Origin: Pseudonocardia thermophila
Lineage (GTDB): Bacteria > Actinomycetota > Actinomycetes > Mycobacteriales > Pseudonocardiaceae
DNA: 64,000 nt
Reading direction: 5' to 3'
Assembly: GCF_900142365.1 (NCBI RefSeq)
Contig: NZ_FRAP01000008.1
Location: forward strand, 1-64,000
The translations under genes and the position numbers were made by a program. Under the pieces are notes generated by a model. It had not been told where the DNA came from. It made no database searches and saw only the letters and a list, made by a program, of their open reading frames with translations. Shown piece by piece: positions 49,513 to 58,475 of the stretch; position 1 is the stretch's first letter, and each line of letters starts with the position of its first letter.

Positions 49513-50685
49513 GTGAGAACCCGACGCATCGTCCACGCCGCCATCGCGTTCCTCGCCGCCACCGCGCTGGCGGCGTGCTCCACCGGCACCGACTCCAGCG
49601 CCTCCCCGTCGGCCGCACCGGCCGCCGCCGACGCCGGCATCACGATCGGCATCGACCTGCCGCTGACCGGCGCGTCCGCGGCACCCGCCGAGAACATGCG
49701 CAAGGGCTTCGAGCTGAGGGCGAAGGAGATCAACGACGCCGGCGGCGTCAACGGGACCCCGATCGTCCTCGACATCCAGGACGACGCGGGCGACCCGACC
49801 ACCGGCGTGGCGCTCGTCGACCGGTTCGCCCAGAGCAATGCGGTCGCGATCGTCGGGACCTACAACTCGCCGGTGGTGCTGGCCCAGTCCGAGGCCGTGG
49901 CGCGCGCCCAGATCCCGCAGCTGGTGTTCGCGATCAGCTCGGCGATCACGCGGCAGAACAACCCGTGGGTCTTCCAGACCGGCCCGACCGACCTCGGCCA
50001 GATCGACGGCATCGTCGAGTGGCTGAAGTCGCGCGGACTGACCAAGCCGGCGATCCTCACCGACACGACCGCGTTCGGCTCGGGCGCGAAGCCGGTGCTG
50101 GAGCAGGGCCTCACCGAGGGCGGCCTCACGCCGGTGCTCTCCGACACCTTCGCCGTCGACGCCGCCGACCTGTCGGCCGTGCTGTTGAAGGCCAAGCAGT
50201 CCGGCGCCGACCACGTCATCGCGTGGACCGTGGGCCAGCCCTACGCGACGCTGGCCAAGGGCGCCCAGCAGGTCGGCCTCGGCCTGCCGATCATCGGCAC
50301 CGCCTCCGCGGCCGATCCCGCCGTGGCCCGGCTCGCCGGCGACGCCGCAGACAACCTGTTCTTCCAGGACTCGGTCAACCGGGAGAAGCCGCAGGTCAAG
50401 GAGGTCGTCGAGCGCTGGTCGGCGCACTTCGGCGGCACGGTGCCCAGCGACGCGCTGGTCGCCCACGACATGCTCACCGTGATCACCGACGGCCTGCGCG
50501 CCGTGGGCCCCGACCGCGCCAAGCTGCGCGACTTCCTCGAGACCTACCGCAACGACACGCTGCTCACCGGCCGCATCGACGGAGTCTGGCAGTACACGCC
50601 CCAGAACCACGTCGGCCTCGTCGGCGGCAACCTCGTGTGGAAGCAGTACGACAAGGGCACGATCAAGGTCGTCGACGGTTCCTGA
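49513..50685 (+). CDS. Branched-chain-amino-acid-type ABC solute-binding lipoprotein (LivK-like)
   Basis: This 390-residue lipoprotein has a signal with lipobox ALAACSTG and a periplasmic-binding fold type I: ITIGIDLPLTGASAAPAENMRKGFELRAKEINDAGGVNGTPIVLDIQDDAGDPTTGVALVDRF, IVGTYNSPVVLAQSEAVARAQIPQLVFAISSAIT, PWVFQTGPTDLGQIDGIVEWL. The family binds amino acids, amides and many other small solutes. The GTG follows GGAGAA. The downstream monooxygenase and sulfurtransferase suggest a sulfur- or nitrogen-containing ligand rather than leucine. Confidence 0.94.
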   Translation: MRTRRIVHAAIAFLAATALAACSTGTDSSASPSAAPAAADAGITIGIDLPLTGASAAPAENMRKGFELRAKEINDAGGVNGTPIVLDIQDDAGDPTTGVALVDRFAQSNAVAIVGTYNSPVVLAQSEAVARAQIPQLVFAISSAITRQNNPWVFQTGPTDLGQIDGIVEWLKSRGLTKPAILTDTTAFGSGAKPVLEQGLTEGGLTPVLSDTFAVDAADLSAVLLKAKQSGADHVIAWTVGQPYATLAKGAQQVGLGLPIIGTASAADPAVARLAGDAADNLFFQDSVNREKPQVKEVVERWSAHFGGTVPSDALVAHDMLTVITDGLRAVGPDRAKLRDFLETYRNDTLLTGRIDGVWQYTPQNHVGLVGGNLVWKQYDKGTIKVVDGS

Positions 50686-50686
50686 C

Positions 50687-51568
50687 GTGAACCAGCTGAT
50701 CTACTTCGTGATCATCGGGCTCGGCATCGGCGCGGTGTACGCGCTGGCCGGGCTCGGTGTGGTCACGTTGTTCACCGGGTCCGGGCTGGCGAACTTCGCC
50801 CAGGGCGACCTGATGGTCCTGGGCGCGCTGGTCGCGGTGTCGGTGACGTCCGCGGGGCACGGCTACGTCGCGGGGCTGCTCGCCGCGGTCGCGGTCGTCG
50901 CCGTCGCGGGGGTGCTGCTGGGTGCGCTGTTCACGCTACCGATGCGGCACCGGCGCATGGACGTCGACGTCGTGATCATCGGGACGCTCGGGGTGGCGAC
51001 GACGATGACGACGCTGGCCGGGATCTGGTGGGGCCGCCAGCCGCAGCGGCTCGACAGCCCGCTCGCCGGGGTGTTCGTCCCGGTCGGGGAGATGCGCGTG
51101 CCCGCCCACTACGTGCTGCTGCTGGTCGGGGCTGCCGTGGTGTTCGGGCTGGTGCGCTGGTTCCACCGGCGCACCGACATCGGGCTCCAGCTGCGGGCCG
51201 TGGCCAGCAGCGTGCCCGCGGCCCGCGACGCCGGTGTGCGGATCGGCCGGATGCTCGTCGTCGCGTGGACGATCGCCGCGCTCGTCGGCGGGGTGGCCGG
51301 GGTGCTCGTCGCGTCGGTGCTGCCGATCGCGCCGGAGAGCGCGCTGCCGCTGGGCGTGAACGGGTTCGCCGCAGCGATCATCGGCGGGCTGGCGAACCCG
51401 GCGGGCGCGGTGCTCGGCGGGCTCGTCGTCGGGCTCGCTGAAACGCTCGCCGGCGGCTACCTGAACGACACGGTGCGGCAATCGGTCGCCCCGCTCGTCC
51501 TGCTCGTGGTGCTCGTCCTGCGTCCGGGCGGGTTGCTGGGCCGGGCCCGGGGAGCGCGGACGGTATGA
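50687..51568 (+). CDS. Branched-chain-type ABC permease (LivH-like)
   Basis: This 293-residue permease has about eight helices and the LivH features YFVIIGLGIGAVYALAGLGVVTLFTGSGLANFAQGDLMVLGALVAV and LRAVASSVPAARDAGVRIGRMLVVAWTIAALVGGVAGVL. It ends GVNGFAAAIIGGLANPAGAVLGGLVVGLAETLAGGYL. GTG 50687 starts 1 base after the binding-protein stop, and its end overlaps the LivM-like gene by 4 bases. It forms the translocation channel with LivM. Confidence 0.95.
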   Translation: MNQLIYFVIIGLGIGAVYALAGLGVVTLFTGSGLANFAQGDLMVLGALVAVSVTSAGHGYVAGLLAAVAVVAVAGVLLGALFTLPMRHRRMDVDVVIIGTLGVATTMTTLAGIWWGRQPQRLDSPLAGVFVPVGEMRVPAHYVLLLVGAAVVFGLVRWFHRRTDIGLQLRAVASSVPAARDAGVRIGRMLVVAWTIAALVGGVAGVLVASVLPIAPESALPLGVNGFAAAIIGGLANPAGAVLGGLVVGLAETLAGGYLNDTVRQSVAPLVLLVVLVLRPGGLLGRARGARTV

Positions 51569-52548
51569 CCACGATCGCGCCCGCGGCGCCCGCGCGCCGC
51601 GACGTCTCCCCCGCCCGGCACTGGCGCTGGACGCAGCCCGGGCTGCTGCTCACCGGGGGCGCACTCGTCCTGCTGATCGACCCGGGCCCCTTCGACCTGC
51701 GGGTGATCACCCTGGTCGTCGCCTACGCGGTCGCGGCGACCGGCTTCAACGTGCTGGTGGGCTTCGCCGGGATCGTCTCGATCGGCAACTCGGTGTTCCT
51801 CGCCGCGGGCGGCTACGCCTGGGCGCTGCTGGCGACGTCGTACGGGCCGCTCGTCGCGCTGCTCGCGGGCGTCGTGCTGGCCGCGGTGATCGCCGCGCTC
51901 GCCGGGGTGCTGCTGCTGCGGCTGCGCGCCTACTACTTCGCGGTCGCGACGCTGGCGCTGGGCACGCTCGGCACGGTCGTCGTGCGTAACTGGACCGCGG
52001 TGACGAACGGGGACGCCGGCATCACGAACGTCGGCTACATCAAGGTGTTCGGGCTCTCCGGCGTGCCGAGCATCTTCGTCGCCGCGGTGGTGCTGCTCGC
52101 GCTGGTGAGCTTCCTGCAGGAAGCGCTGCGGACGTCGCCGGTCGGCCAGGCCATGATCATCGGCCGGTACGACCCGCCCGCCGCCGAGGGGATCGGGGTG
52201 AGCGTCGCCTACACCCGTGTCGTCGCGTTCGTGCTGAGCGCGGTGACCGCGGCGCTGGGCGGGGCGCTGATCGCGCAGCTGGCCGGGGGCGCCTTCCCCG
52301 ACCAGTTCGCCACGACGTCGGCGATCAGCCTCCTCGTCATCCCGATCATCGCCGGCCGCGGTTGGCGGTGGGCACCGCTGGTGGGTGCGGCGATCGTCAT
52401 CGCGCTGCCGGAGTACCTGCGGTTCCTGGCCGAGTACCGGCTGGTCGTCTACGGCGCGGCGGTCGTGCTCGTCGCGCTGTTCCTGCCCGGCGGCGTGCAC
52501 CAGGTGGTCCGCGCCGTCGCCGAGCGGCTGGGGCGGTCCCGTGGCTGA
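51565..52548 (+). CDS. Branched-chain-type ABC permease (LivM-like)
   Basis: This 327-residue permease has about nine helices. Diagnostic segments are YAVAATGFNVLVGFAGIVSIGNSVFLAAGGYAWALLATSYG, LRLRAYYFAVATLALGTLG, and the EAA-like loop MIIGRYDPPAAEGIGVSVAYTRVVAFVLSAVTAALGGALIAQLAGGAFPDQF. ATG 51565 overlaps LivH by 4 bases, and the last 8 bases overlap the fused ATPase gene, showing tight coupling. Confidence 0.95.
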   Translation: MTTIAPAAPARRDVSPARHWRWTQPGLLLTGGALVLLIDPGPFDLRVITLVVAYAVAATGFNVLVGFAGIVSIGNSVFLAAGGYAWALLATSYGPLVALLAGVVLAAVIAALAGVLLLRLRAYYFAVATLALGTLGTVVVRNWTAVTNGDAGITNVGYIKVFGLSGVPSIFVAAVVLLALVSFLQEALRTSPVGQAMIIGRYDPPAAEGIGVSVAYTRVVAFVLSAVTAALGGALIAQLAGGAFPDQFATTSAISLLVIPIIAGRGWRWAPLVGAAIVIALPEYLRFLAEYRLVVYGAAVVLVALFLPGGVHQVVRAVAERLGRSRG

Positions 52549-54139
52549 GCGGCGACCGGCCGGCACCCTCGTCGGGCGTGGCCTCTCCGTCTCGTTCGGC
52601 CCGCTGACCGCGGTCGACGGCGTCGACATCGAGATCGGGCCCGGCGAGTGCGTAGGGGTCATCGGACCGAACGGGGCGGGCAAGAGCACCCTGCTCAACC
52701 TGCTCAGCGGGGCGGTGCCAGCGGACCGCGGCTCGGTGCGGCTGCTGCGCGGCAGCACCGAGGTGCGGCTGGACCGGGCCGCGGCGCGGGTGCGGGCGCG
52801 GCACGGGATCGCGCGGCTGTTCCAGACCGCGCGGCTGGTGCCCGACTGGAGCGCCCGGGAGAACGTCGAGCTGGGCGTGCGCACCGCCGGACCGGCCGCG
52901 TGGCTGGAGGCGCTCGGGCTGCCGACGAGCAAGCGGCGGGCCGCCCGCCGGGCGCGGGCCGCGGAGGAGGCCCTGGCCCGGGTGGGGCTGGTCGAACGCG
53001 CGGGCTTCCGCTCGGCCGAGCTCAGCCTCGGCCAGCAGCGCCTGGTCGAGCTCGCCCGCATCCTCGTCGCCGACGCCCGCATCCTGCTGCTCGACGAGCC
53101 GTTCGCGGGGCTGTCCCGCTCGGCGCGGGAGGTGGTGGCCGGCCTGGTCGCGCAGCTGCGCGACGAGGGCGTCGGCATCCTGCTCGTCGAGCACGATCTC
53201 TCCCAGATCCGCAAGCTGGCCGACCGCCTGGTGGTCATGGACCACGGGCGGGTGCTGGCTGCCGGACCGGTCGAGGAGACCCTGGCCGATCCCGAGGTCG
53301 TGAAGCGCTACATCGGCGACGTCGAGCTGGAGATCGGCGGCGCGCTGGAGGAGCCTGCCGCGCCCGCACCGCAACCGGTCGCCGAGCAGCGCTCGGGCCC
53401 GCCGATGCTCCAGGTGCGCGACCTGCGGGTCTTCTACGGCCCGGTCGCCGCCGTCGACGGGGTGAGCTTCGACGTCGCGGCCGGGGAGGGCCTCGGCCTG
53501 GTCGGCCCCAACGGGGCGGGCAAGTCGACGATCCTGCGCGGCGTCGCCGGGCTGCTGCGCGCCTCCGGTGACGTGGAGCTCGCCGAGCAGCCGCTCGGTT
53601 CGCTCGCCACGCCCGACCGCTACCGGCGGGGCCTGGCGTTCGTCCCCCAGACGCTCACCGCGGTCGTCGACCTCACGGTCGAGGAGAACCTCCGCCTGTC
53701 CTGGCTCACCGGAACCCGCGCCGATCGCTTCGCGGAGGCGCTGGACCGGGTCGGTGAGCTGTTCCCCGAGGTGCTCGACCGCCGTTCCGAGCAGGCCGGG
53801 GCCCTGTCCGGGGGCCAGCGGCAGATGCTGGCGATCGGCCGTGCGCTCATGGCGTCGCCGCGGACCGTCCTGCTCGACGAACCGACCGCCGGGCTCGCCC
53901 CCGGTCTGGTCCCGATCTTCGCCGACGCGCTGGCGCGGCTGCGGGCCACCGGGGTCGCGGTGGTCGTCGTCGAGCACAACCTGGGCCTGGTCCGCGCCGC
54001 CTGCACGCACGTGCTGGGACTGCAGGCCGGCCGGCCCGTGTGGCACGGGCCCACCGAGCGGTTCGACGCCGCCGTCGCGCACGAGGTCTTCCTCGGTGCG
54101 CAGCCAGACACGACGCAGGAGGAGCAGGTCCACTCATGA
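52541..54139 (+). CDS. Fused LivG-LivF ABC ATPase
   Basis: This 532-residue protein has two complete ATPase domains in one chain. The first (LivG-like) has Walker A GPNGAGKSTLLNLLSG, signature LSLGQQRLVELARIL, Walker B RILLLDEPFAGL and switch GILLVEHDLSQIRKLAD. After a Pro-rich linker (about residues 270-290) the LivF-like half has GPNGAGKSTILRGVAG, FVPQTLTAVVDLTVEENL, LSGGQRQMLAIGRAL, TVLLDEPTAGLAP and VVVVEHNLGLVRAA. Separate genes are the rule, so the fusion fixes a heterodimer-like pair in cis. GTG 52541 overlaps LivM by 8 bases. The end overlaps the monooxygenase gene by 4 bases. Confidence 0.95.
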   Translation: MAERRPAGTLVGRGLSVSFGPLTAVDGVDIEIGPGECVGVIGPNGAGKSTLLNLLSGAVPADRGSVRLLRGSTEVRLDRAAARVRARHGIARLFQTARLVPDWSARENVELGVRTAGPAAWLEALGLPTSKRRAARRARAAEEALARVGLVERAGFRSAELSLGQQRLVELARILVADARILLLDEPFAGLSRSAREVVAGLVAQLRDEGVGILLVEHDLSQIRKLADRLVVMDHGRVLAAGPVEETLADPEVVKRYIGDVELEIGGALEEPAAPAPQPVAEQRSGPPMLQVRDLRVFYGPVAAVDGVSFDVAAGEGLGLVGPNGAGKSTILRGVAGLLRASGDVELAEQPLGSLATPDRYRRGLAFVPQTLTAVVDLTVEENLRLSWLTGTRADRFAEALDRVGELFPEVLDRRSEQAGALSGGQRQMLAIGRALMASPRTVLLDEPTAGLAPGLVPIFADALARLRATGVAVVVVEHNLGLVRAACTHVLGLQAGRPVWHGPTERFDAAVAHEVFLGAQPDTTQEEQVHS

Positions 54140-55508
54140 CCCGCAGCACCCGCCGCATCATGCTCAACGGGTTCAAGTCCGCCACCATCGGTCACACCGC
54201 GCTGGGGTTGTGGACCCATCCGGACAACGCCGTGCGCAACTACCGGCGCCTCGACTACTGGATCGACACCGCCCGCACCCTGGAGCGCGGCCTGTTCGAC
54301 GGTCTGTTCATCGCCGACGCGCAGGGCGTGATCGACGTGTACCGGGGCTCGACGGACATCACGCTCCGGGAGGCCATCGGCATCCCGATCATGGACCCGA
54401 TGCTGCTCGTGTCGGCGATGGCCTCGGTGACGCAGAACCTCGGCTTCGCCGTCACCGCGTCGACCACGTACGAGAAGCCGTTCGACCTCGCCCGCAAGTT
54501 CGCCACCCTCGACCTGATCACGGACGGGCGGGTCGCGTGGAACATCGTCACCTCGTCGTCGCGCAGCGAGGCGGAGAACTTCGGGTTGAGCCGGTCCCGC
54601 ACGACGAGCGCTACCGGATCGCCGACGAGTTCATGGACGTCGTCTACGCGCTGTGGGAGGGCAGCTGGGCTGACGACGCCGTGGTGCACGACCGCGAGAA
54701 GCGGGTGTTCGTCGATCCGGACAAGGTGCGGCGGATCGAGCACCACGGCACGTACTTCGACGTCCCCGGCATCTTCATCTGCGAGCCGGGCCCGCAGCGC
54801 ACGCCCACCCTCTACCAGGCGGGCACGTCCGAGGCCGGCACGGCGTTCGCCGCGAAGCACGCCGAGGGCGTGTTCATCTCCTACCCGCGCGTGGAGATGG
54901 CCCGTGACGTCGTCGGGCGGCTGCGCGCCACCGCGCAGGCCGCGGGCCGCCCGCCGGAGCAGCTGAAGGTGTTCCCGCTGGCGACCGTGGTGACCGCGCC
55001 GACCGACGAGGAGGCGTGGGCGAAGTACCGGTCGATGCGCGAGCACAGCTCGCCGGAGGCCTGCCTGGCCCGCTTCAGCGCGCTCGTCCACATCGACATG
55101 TCGAAGCTCGATCCCGACGAGCCGCTGGAGTACGTGGAGAGCGACGGCATCCGCGGGTCGCTGCAGGTGTTCACCAAGGCCGATCCGACGAAGAAGTGGA
55201 CGCCGCGGGAGATCGCCGACTTCCTCTGCGTCTCCAGCATGGGAGCGCTGTTCGTCGGCTCCCCCGCGACGGTCGCCGACCAGTTCGAGCAGTGGGTCGA
55301 GGAGGCCGACGTCGACGGGTTCAACATCGCCGACACGCTGTCCGGGGTGACGTTCCCCGACTTCGTCGATCTGGTCGTTCCCGAGCTGCAGCGACGTGGC
55401 CGGGTGTGGACCGAGTACGAGGGCGCCACGTTCCGGGAGCACCTCTACGGCCCCGGCAACGCCCGCACCCTGCCCGAGCACCCGGCGAGCGGGTTCCGCC
55501 GTGGCTGA
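54136..55508 (+). pseudogene. DszA/NtaA/SnaA-type FMN-dependent monooxygenase, frameshifted
   Basis: The ATG at 54136 opens an LLM-type protein (MLNGFKSATIGHTALGLWTHP, LERGLFDGLFIADAQG, TASTTYEKPFDLARKFATLDLITDGRVAWNIVTS) that runs correctly to ENFGLSR. At 54591-54596 one base, apparently a G, is missing, and the proper continuation VPHDERYRIADEFMDVVYALW lies in another frame and runs to a normal end at 55508. Restoring one base gives about 457 residues. The family cleaves C-S or C-N bonds (dibenzothiophene sulfone, sulfonates, nitrilotriacetate) with reduced FMN. Downstream codon quality is intact, so this is a very recent mutation or a sequence error. It overlaps the ABC gene by 4 bases. 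Confidence 0.85.
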
Positions 55509-56406
55509 GCGGTACCGGTTTCCCGAAGGACCGCTCGTCGACGTCGCCTGGCTCGCCGCGCGGAGCGCCGACGTCGAGGCGGGCCGGATCGTCGTCCTCG
55601 ACGCGACCGCGCAGCTCGGCGCGCCGACACCGCAAGAGCGCTACCCGGTGGCGTCGGGCCGTCCGCTGTGGGAGGAGGAGCACCTGCCGGGATCGCGGCA
55701 CGCCGACCTGCTCGACGAGCTGTCCGACCCGGCCGCGCCCTACCACTTCTCCGTGGCGGGCGAGGACCGGCTGGGCGCCGCGCTGGCCCGCCTCGGCGTG
55801 CACGACGGCACGCTCGTCGTCTGCTACGACTCCGGCGACGGCTCGTGGGCGGCGCGGCTGTGGTGGCTGCTGCGCGATCTCGGCGTGCCCGCTGTGGTGC
55901 TCGACGGGGGTCTGTCGGCGTGGCGCGCGGCCGGGCAGCCGGTGACGGACTCTCCGGCCGCCCCGCCGCCGGACGGCCCCCCGGTGCGCATCCGCACCGA
56001 CCGGCGCGGCTGGGCGAGCCTCGACGACGTCGTCGCGATCGTGGAGGGGCGCCGGCCGGGGGCACTGGTGTGCGCGCTCGGCGAGGGCCAGTTCACCGGG
56101 GCCGAGCCGACCCGGTACCCGCGCCAGGGCCACATCCCGGGGAGCCGCAACCTGCCCTTCGGCGGGTTGCGCGCGCAGGACGGCACGCTGCGGCCGCGCG
56201 CGGAGCTGCGGGCCGCGGCGGAGGAGGTGGTCGGGGCGCCGGGTGCCACCCCGCTCACGCTGTACTGCGGCATGGGGGTCTCCGCCGCGGGACTGGCGCT
56301 GGGACTCGTCGCCGCGGGGTACGAGGACCTGCGGATCTACGACGGTTCGCTGGAGGAGTGGACGGCGGACCCGGAGCGCGCACTGGAGACCGGCCCGGCG
56401 AGGTAG
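55501..56406 (+). CDS. Rhodanese-type sulfurtransferase (thiosulfate/3-mercaptopyruvate type)
   Basis: This 301-residue protein has two rhodanese domains. The N-terminal, inactive half contains HLPGSRHADLLDELSD, VVCYDSGDGSWAARLWWLLRDLG and VVLDGGLSAWRAAG. The C-terminal half carries the active-site Cys in TLYCGMGVSAAGLALGLVAAGYEDLRIYDGSLEEWTADPE, preceded by GHIPGSRNLPFGG. Such enzymes move sulfane sulfur to cyanide or thiols. GTG 55501 overlaps the monooxygenase frame by 8 bases, so it is the last gene of the operon. It may deal with sulfite or sulfide released upstream (inference). Confidence 0.92.
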   Translation: MAERYRFPEGPLVDVAWLAARSADVEAGRIVVLDATAQLGAPTPQERYPVASGRPLWEEEHLPGSRHADLLDELSDPAAPYHFSVAGEDRLGAALARLGVHDGTLVVCYDSGDGSWAARLWWLLRDLGVPAVVLDGGLSAWRAAGQPVTDSPAAPPPDGPPVRIRTDRRGWASLDDVVAIVEGRRPGALVCALGEGQFTGAEPTRYPRQGHIPGSRNLPFGGLRAQDGTLRPRAELRAAAEEVVGAPGATPLTLYCGMGVSAAGLALGLVAAGYEDLRIYDGSLEEWTADPERALETGPAR

Positions 56407-56420
56407 CGGGGCCAGCCCCG
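56407..56420. terminator. Bidirectional hairpin between convergent genes
   Basis: CGGGG-CCAG-CCCCG forms directly after the sulfurtransferase stop and 10 bases before the end of the opposing dehalogenase gene. It is short and has no U-run, so it is a moderate candidate. Confidence 0.45.
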
Positions 56421-56429
56421 TCCGCGTCC

Positions 56430-57521
56430 CTACCCCACCAGCGCGGGCAGCTCCGCGAGGGTGCGCACGACGTGGTCCGGCTCCGGCCCGAGCGTGTCGA
56501 ACGGCGCGCCCGACCGGTTCACCCAGACCGTGCGCATGCCGGCGGTCGCCGCGCCGACGACGTCGAACGGGTTGCTGGAGATCAGGTACAGCTCCCCGAG
56601 CTCCCGGCCGGTGACCTCGGCCGCGAACCGGTACACCGCCGGGTCCGGCTTGAACGCGCGGACCCGGTCGACGCTGAGGACGTGGTCGAGCAGCGGCGTC
56701 ACGCGCGCGTGCTCCAGGCAGGCGTCGAGCATCGCCTGGCTGCCGTTGGAGAGCACGAGCGTCGCCGCGCCCGCCGCGCGCAGCTCCTGCAGCGCGGGCA
56801 GCACGTCCGGGTACGGCTCCAGCCGGTCGTAGCGGGCGAGCACGGCGGCCCGGCCGGCGGGGTCGAGCACCACGCCGGCCGCGCGCAGCGCGAAGTCCAG
56901 CGCGCGGGCGGTGAGCTCGGCGAAGGGCGTGAAGCGCCCCATCGCCGTCACGCGGAACGAGTACTCCAGCTGGGTGCGCCGCCAGGTGACGGCGACCCGC
57001 TGCGCCACGTCCGCCGGCAGGTACCGGCCGAGATCGGTGGCGAGCGCCAGCGGATCGACGAGGGTGCCGTAGAGATCGAAGGCGAGCACCGGGCCCGGCC
57101 CGGCCGGTGCCGGAGCCGGCCGCTCGGTCACCGCGGGGATGCGGTAGATCCGGCCGGTCGTCTCGAGCGCGTCGATCGACCACTCACCGCCCACACCCTC
57201 GACGAGCCACCGCAGGATCGCCCACAGGTCGGTGTCGGCCACCTGTTCGTCGAGCGGTTCCAGGCCGGGCACCAGCGCGTGGATCTCCAGCCCCACCGGG
57301 TACTCCTGCCCGGACCGGCCGAGCAGCACCACCTCGTAGAAGCGGTCGCCGACGCGCAGCAGCCCGGACGGGCCGATCCGGCCGGTCTCGATCCCGAACG
57401 CCTCCACCACGAACGTGCGGAACTCCGGGTAGTGGCCGAGCGCGGGTTCGGTGAGCAGCGGAACGGCGCGGTGCCCTGCCGGTCGCTGCGCCGGGTCCAC
57501 GACCTCGGGCCGCTCGGTCAC
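56430..57521 (-). CDS. Haloacid dehalogenase type II with an extra N-terminal domain
   Basis: This 363-residue protein has a HAD domain from about residue 140: nucleophile Asp149 in VLAFDLYGTLVDPLA, TWRRTQLEYSFRVTAMGRFTPF (the Arg and QLEY segment of L-2-haloacid dehalogenases), LVLSNGSQAMLDACLE, the Lys in RAFKPDPAVYRFAAE and YLISSNPFDVVGA. All point to L-2-haloacid dehalogenase, which replaces halogen by hydroxyl with inversion. Residues 1-130 (GHYPEFRTFVVEAFGIETGRIGPSG to ILRWLVEGVGGEWSI) form a further domain not known in this family. GTG 57521 overlaps the haloalkane dehalogenase stop by 4 bases. Confidence 0.88.
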   Translation of the reverse strand: MTERPEVVDPAQRPAGHRAVPLLTEPALGHYPEFRTFVVEAFGIETGRIGPSGLLRVGDRFYEVVLLGRSGQEYPVGLEIHALVPGLEPLDEQVADTDLWAILRWLVEGVGGEWSIDALETTGRIYRIPAVTERPAPAPAGPGPVLAFDLYGTLVDPLALATDLGRYLPADVAQRVAVTWRRTQLEYSFRVTAMGRFTPFAELTARALDFALRAAGVVLDPAGRAAVLARYDRLEPYPDVLPALQELRAAGAATLVLSNGSQAMLDACLEHARVTPLLDHVLSVDRVRAFKPDPAVYRFAAEVTGRELGELYLISSNPFDVVGAATAGMRTVWVNRSGAPFDTLGPEPDHVVRTLAELPALVG

Positions 57522-58450
57522 GACGCACCGCCGGTGCGCACGACGAACTCGGCCAGCAGCTCACCGATCTCGGCGCCGGAGTCCTCCTGGAGGAAGTGCC
57601 GGCCGGTCACGACGTGGGTGCCCTCCGCGTGCGGCCAGATCTCGTGCCACCGCGCGGCGAACACGTCGATCGGGAACACGTCGTCCTCCCTCCCCCAGAT
57701 GATCGTGGCGGGCAGCCGCAGCTCCCGCACCCCCTCCTCCAGCCACGCGAACCGCTCGGTCGTGGTGTCCCCCGGCAGGCCGATCGGGATCGACCGCGGC
57801 CACGTCCAGGTGAGGACGCGCTCGTCGGGATCGGCCAGCACCTCTGCGTTGGCGGCGAGGGAGCGCTCGGCGAACCGTGCGCGGTCCACGACCGACAGGT
57901 ACATGCCGCGGCCCGGCATGGCGGCGTGCGTACCGAGCAGGTACGGCCCGACGACCGGGGCGTGCATGGTGCGCCACGGCAGCACCGAGCGGTGGAACTC
58001 GGAGGACGGCTCCCGCCACGCCCACGTCGACATGATCGCGATCGCGCGCACCCGCTCCGGGCGGGTCAGCGCGGCGCCGAGGCCGGTCGGTCCGCCCCAG
58101 TCGTGGCAGACGACGGTCGTGCCGCGCAGATCGAGCCGGTCGAGCAGGGCGACCAGGTTCGCGGTGTGGTTGTCCAGGGTGTGCACGGCGGGTGAGTGCG
58201 GCTTCTCGGAGAGCCCGAACCCGATCTGGTCGGGCACCACCACGCGCAGCCCAGCGGCGAGCAGCGGCGGGATCGCGGCGCGCCACAGGAACCCCCACGT
58301 CGGGTTGCCGTGCAGCAGCAGCACCGGCGGTGCGTCGCGCGACCCCTCGTCGACGTAGTGCATCCGCCGCCCGTTGACCGTCACGAACCGGGAGGCGTAC
58401 GGGTACCGCGTCCGCACGAACGCCGGTAGGTCGTCGAGCGTGCGGGGCAT
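57518..58450 (-). CDS. Haloalkane dehalogenase
   Basis: This 310-residue alpha/beta hydrolase has the haloalkane dehalogenase signature. The halide-contacting region is VLLLHGNPTWGFLWR, the nucleophile Asp117 lies in VVCHDWGGPTGLGAAL with Trp118 next to it, WGREDDVFPIDVFAARW holds a likely acid, and His285 lies in VVTGRHFLQEDSG. An Asp in place of Ser and the adjacent Trp distinguish it from esterases. It hydrolyses C-halogen bonds to an alcohol and halide. ATG 58450 follows GAAGGGAG. It is translationally coupled to the haloacid dehalogenase, and together they could process a halogenated alkane in two dehalogenations. Confidence 0.9.
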   Translation of the reverse strand: MPRTLDDLPAFVRTRYPYASRFVTVNGRRMHYVDEGSRDAPPVLLLHGNPTWGFLWRAAIPPLLAAGLRVVVPDQIGFGLSEKPHSPAVHTLDNHTANLVALLDRLDLRGTTVVCHDWGGPTGLGAALTRPERVRAIAIMSTWAWREPSSEFHRSVLPWRTMHAPVVGPYLLGTHAAMPGRGMYLSVVDRARFAERSLAANAEVLADPDERVLTWTWPRSIPIGLPGDTTTERFAWLEEGVRELRLPATIIWGREDDVFPIDVFAARWHEIWPHAEGTHVVTGRHFLQEDSGAEIGELLAEFVVRTGGAS

Positions 58451-58475
58451 GCGGACTCCCTTCGTCGGGATCGGG

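Noticed and set aside
54136..54966. A complete, shorter oxidoreductase ending at 54966
   Set aside because: After 54596 this frame becomes Ser/Thr/Arg-rich without family motifs, while the conserved continuation is in the next frame; it is a frameshifted gene, not a short protein.
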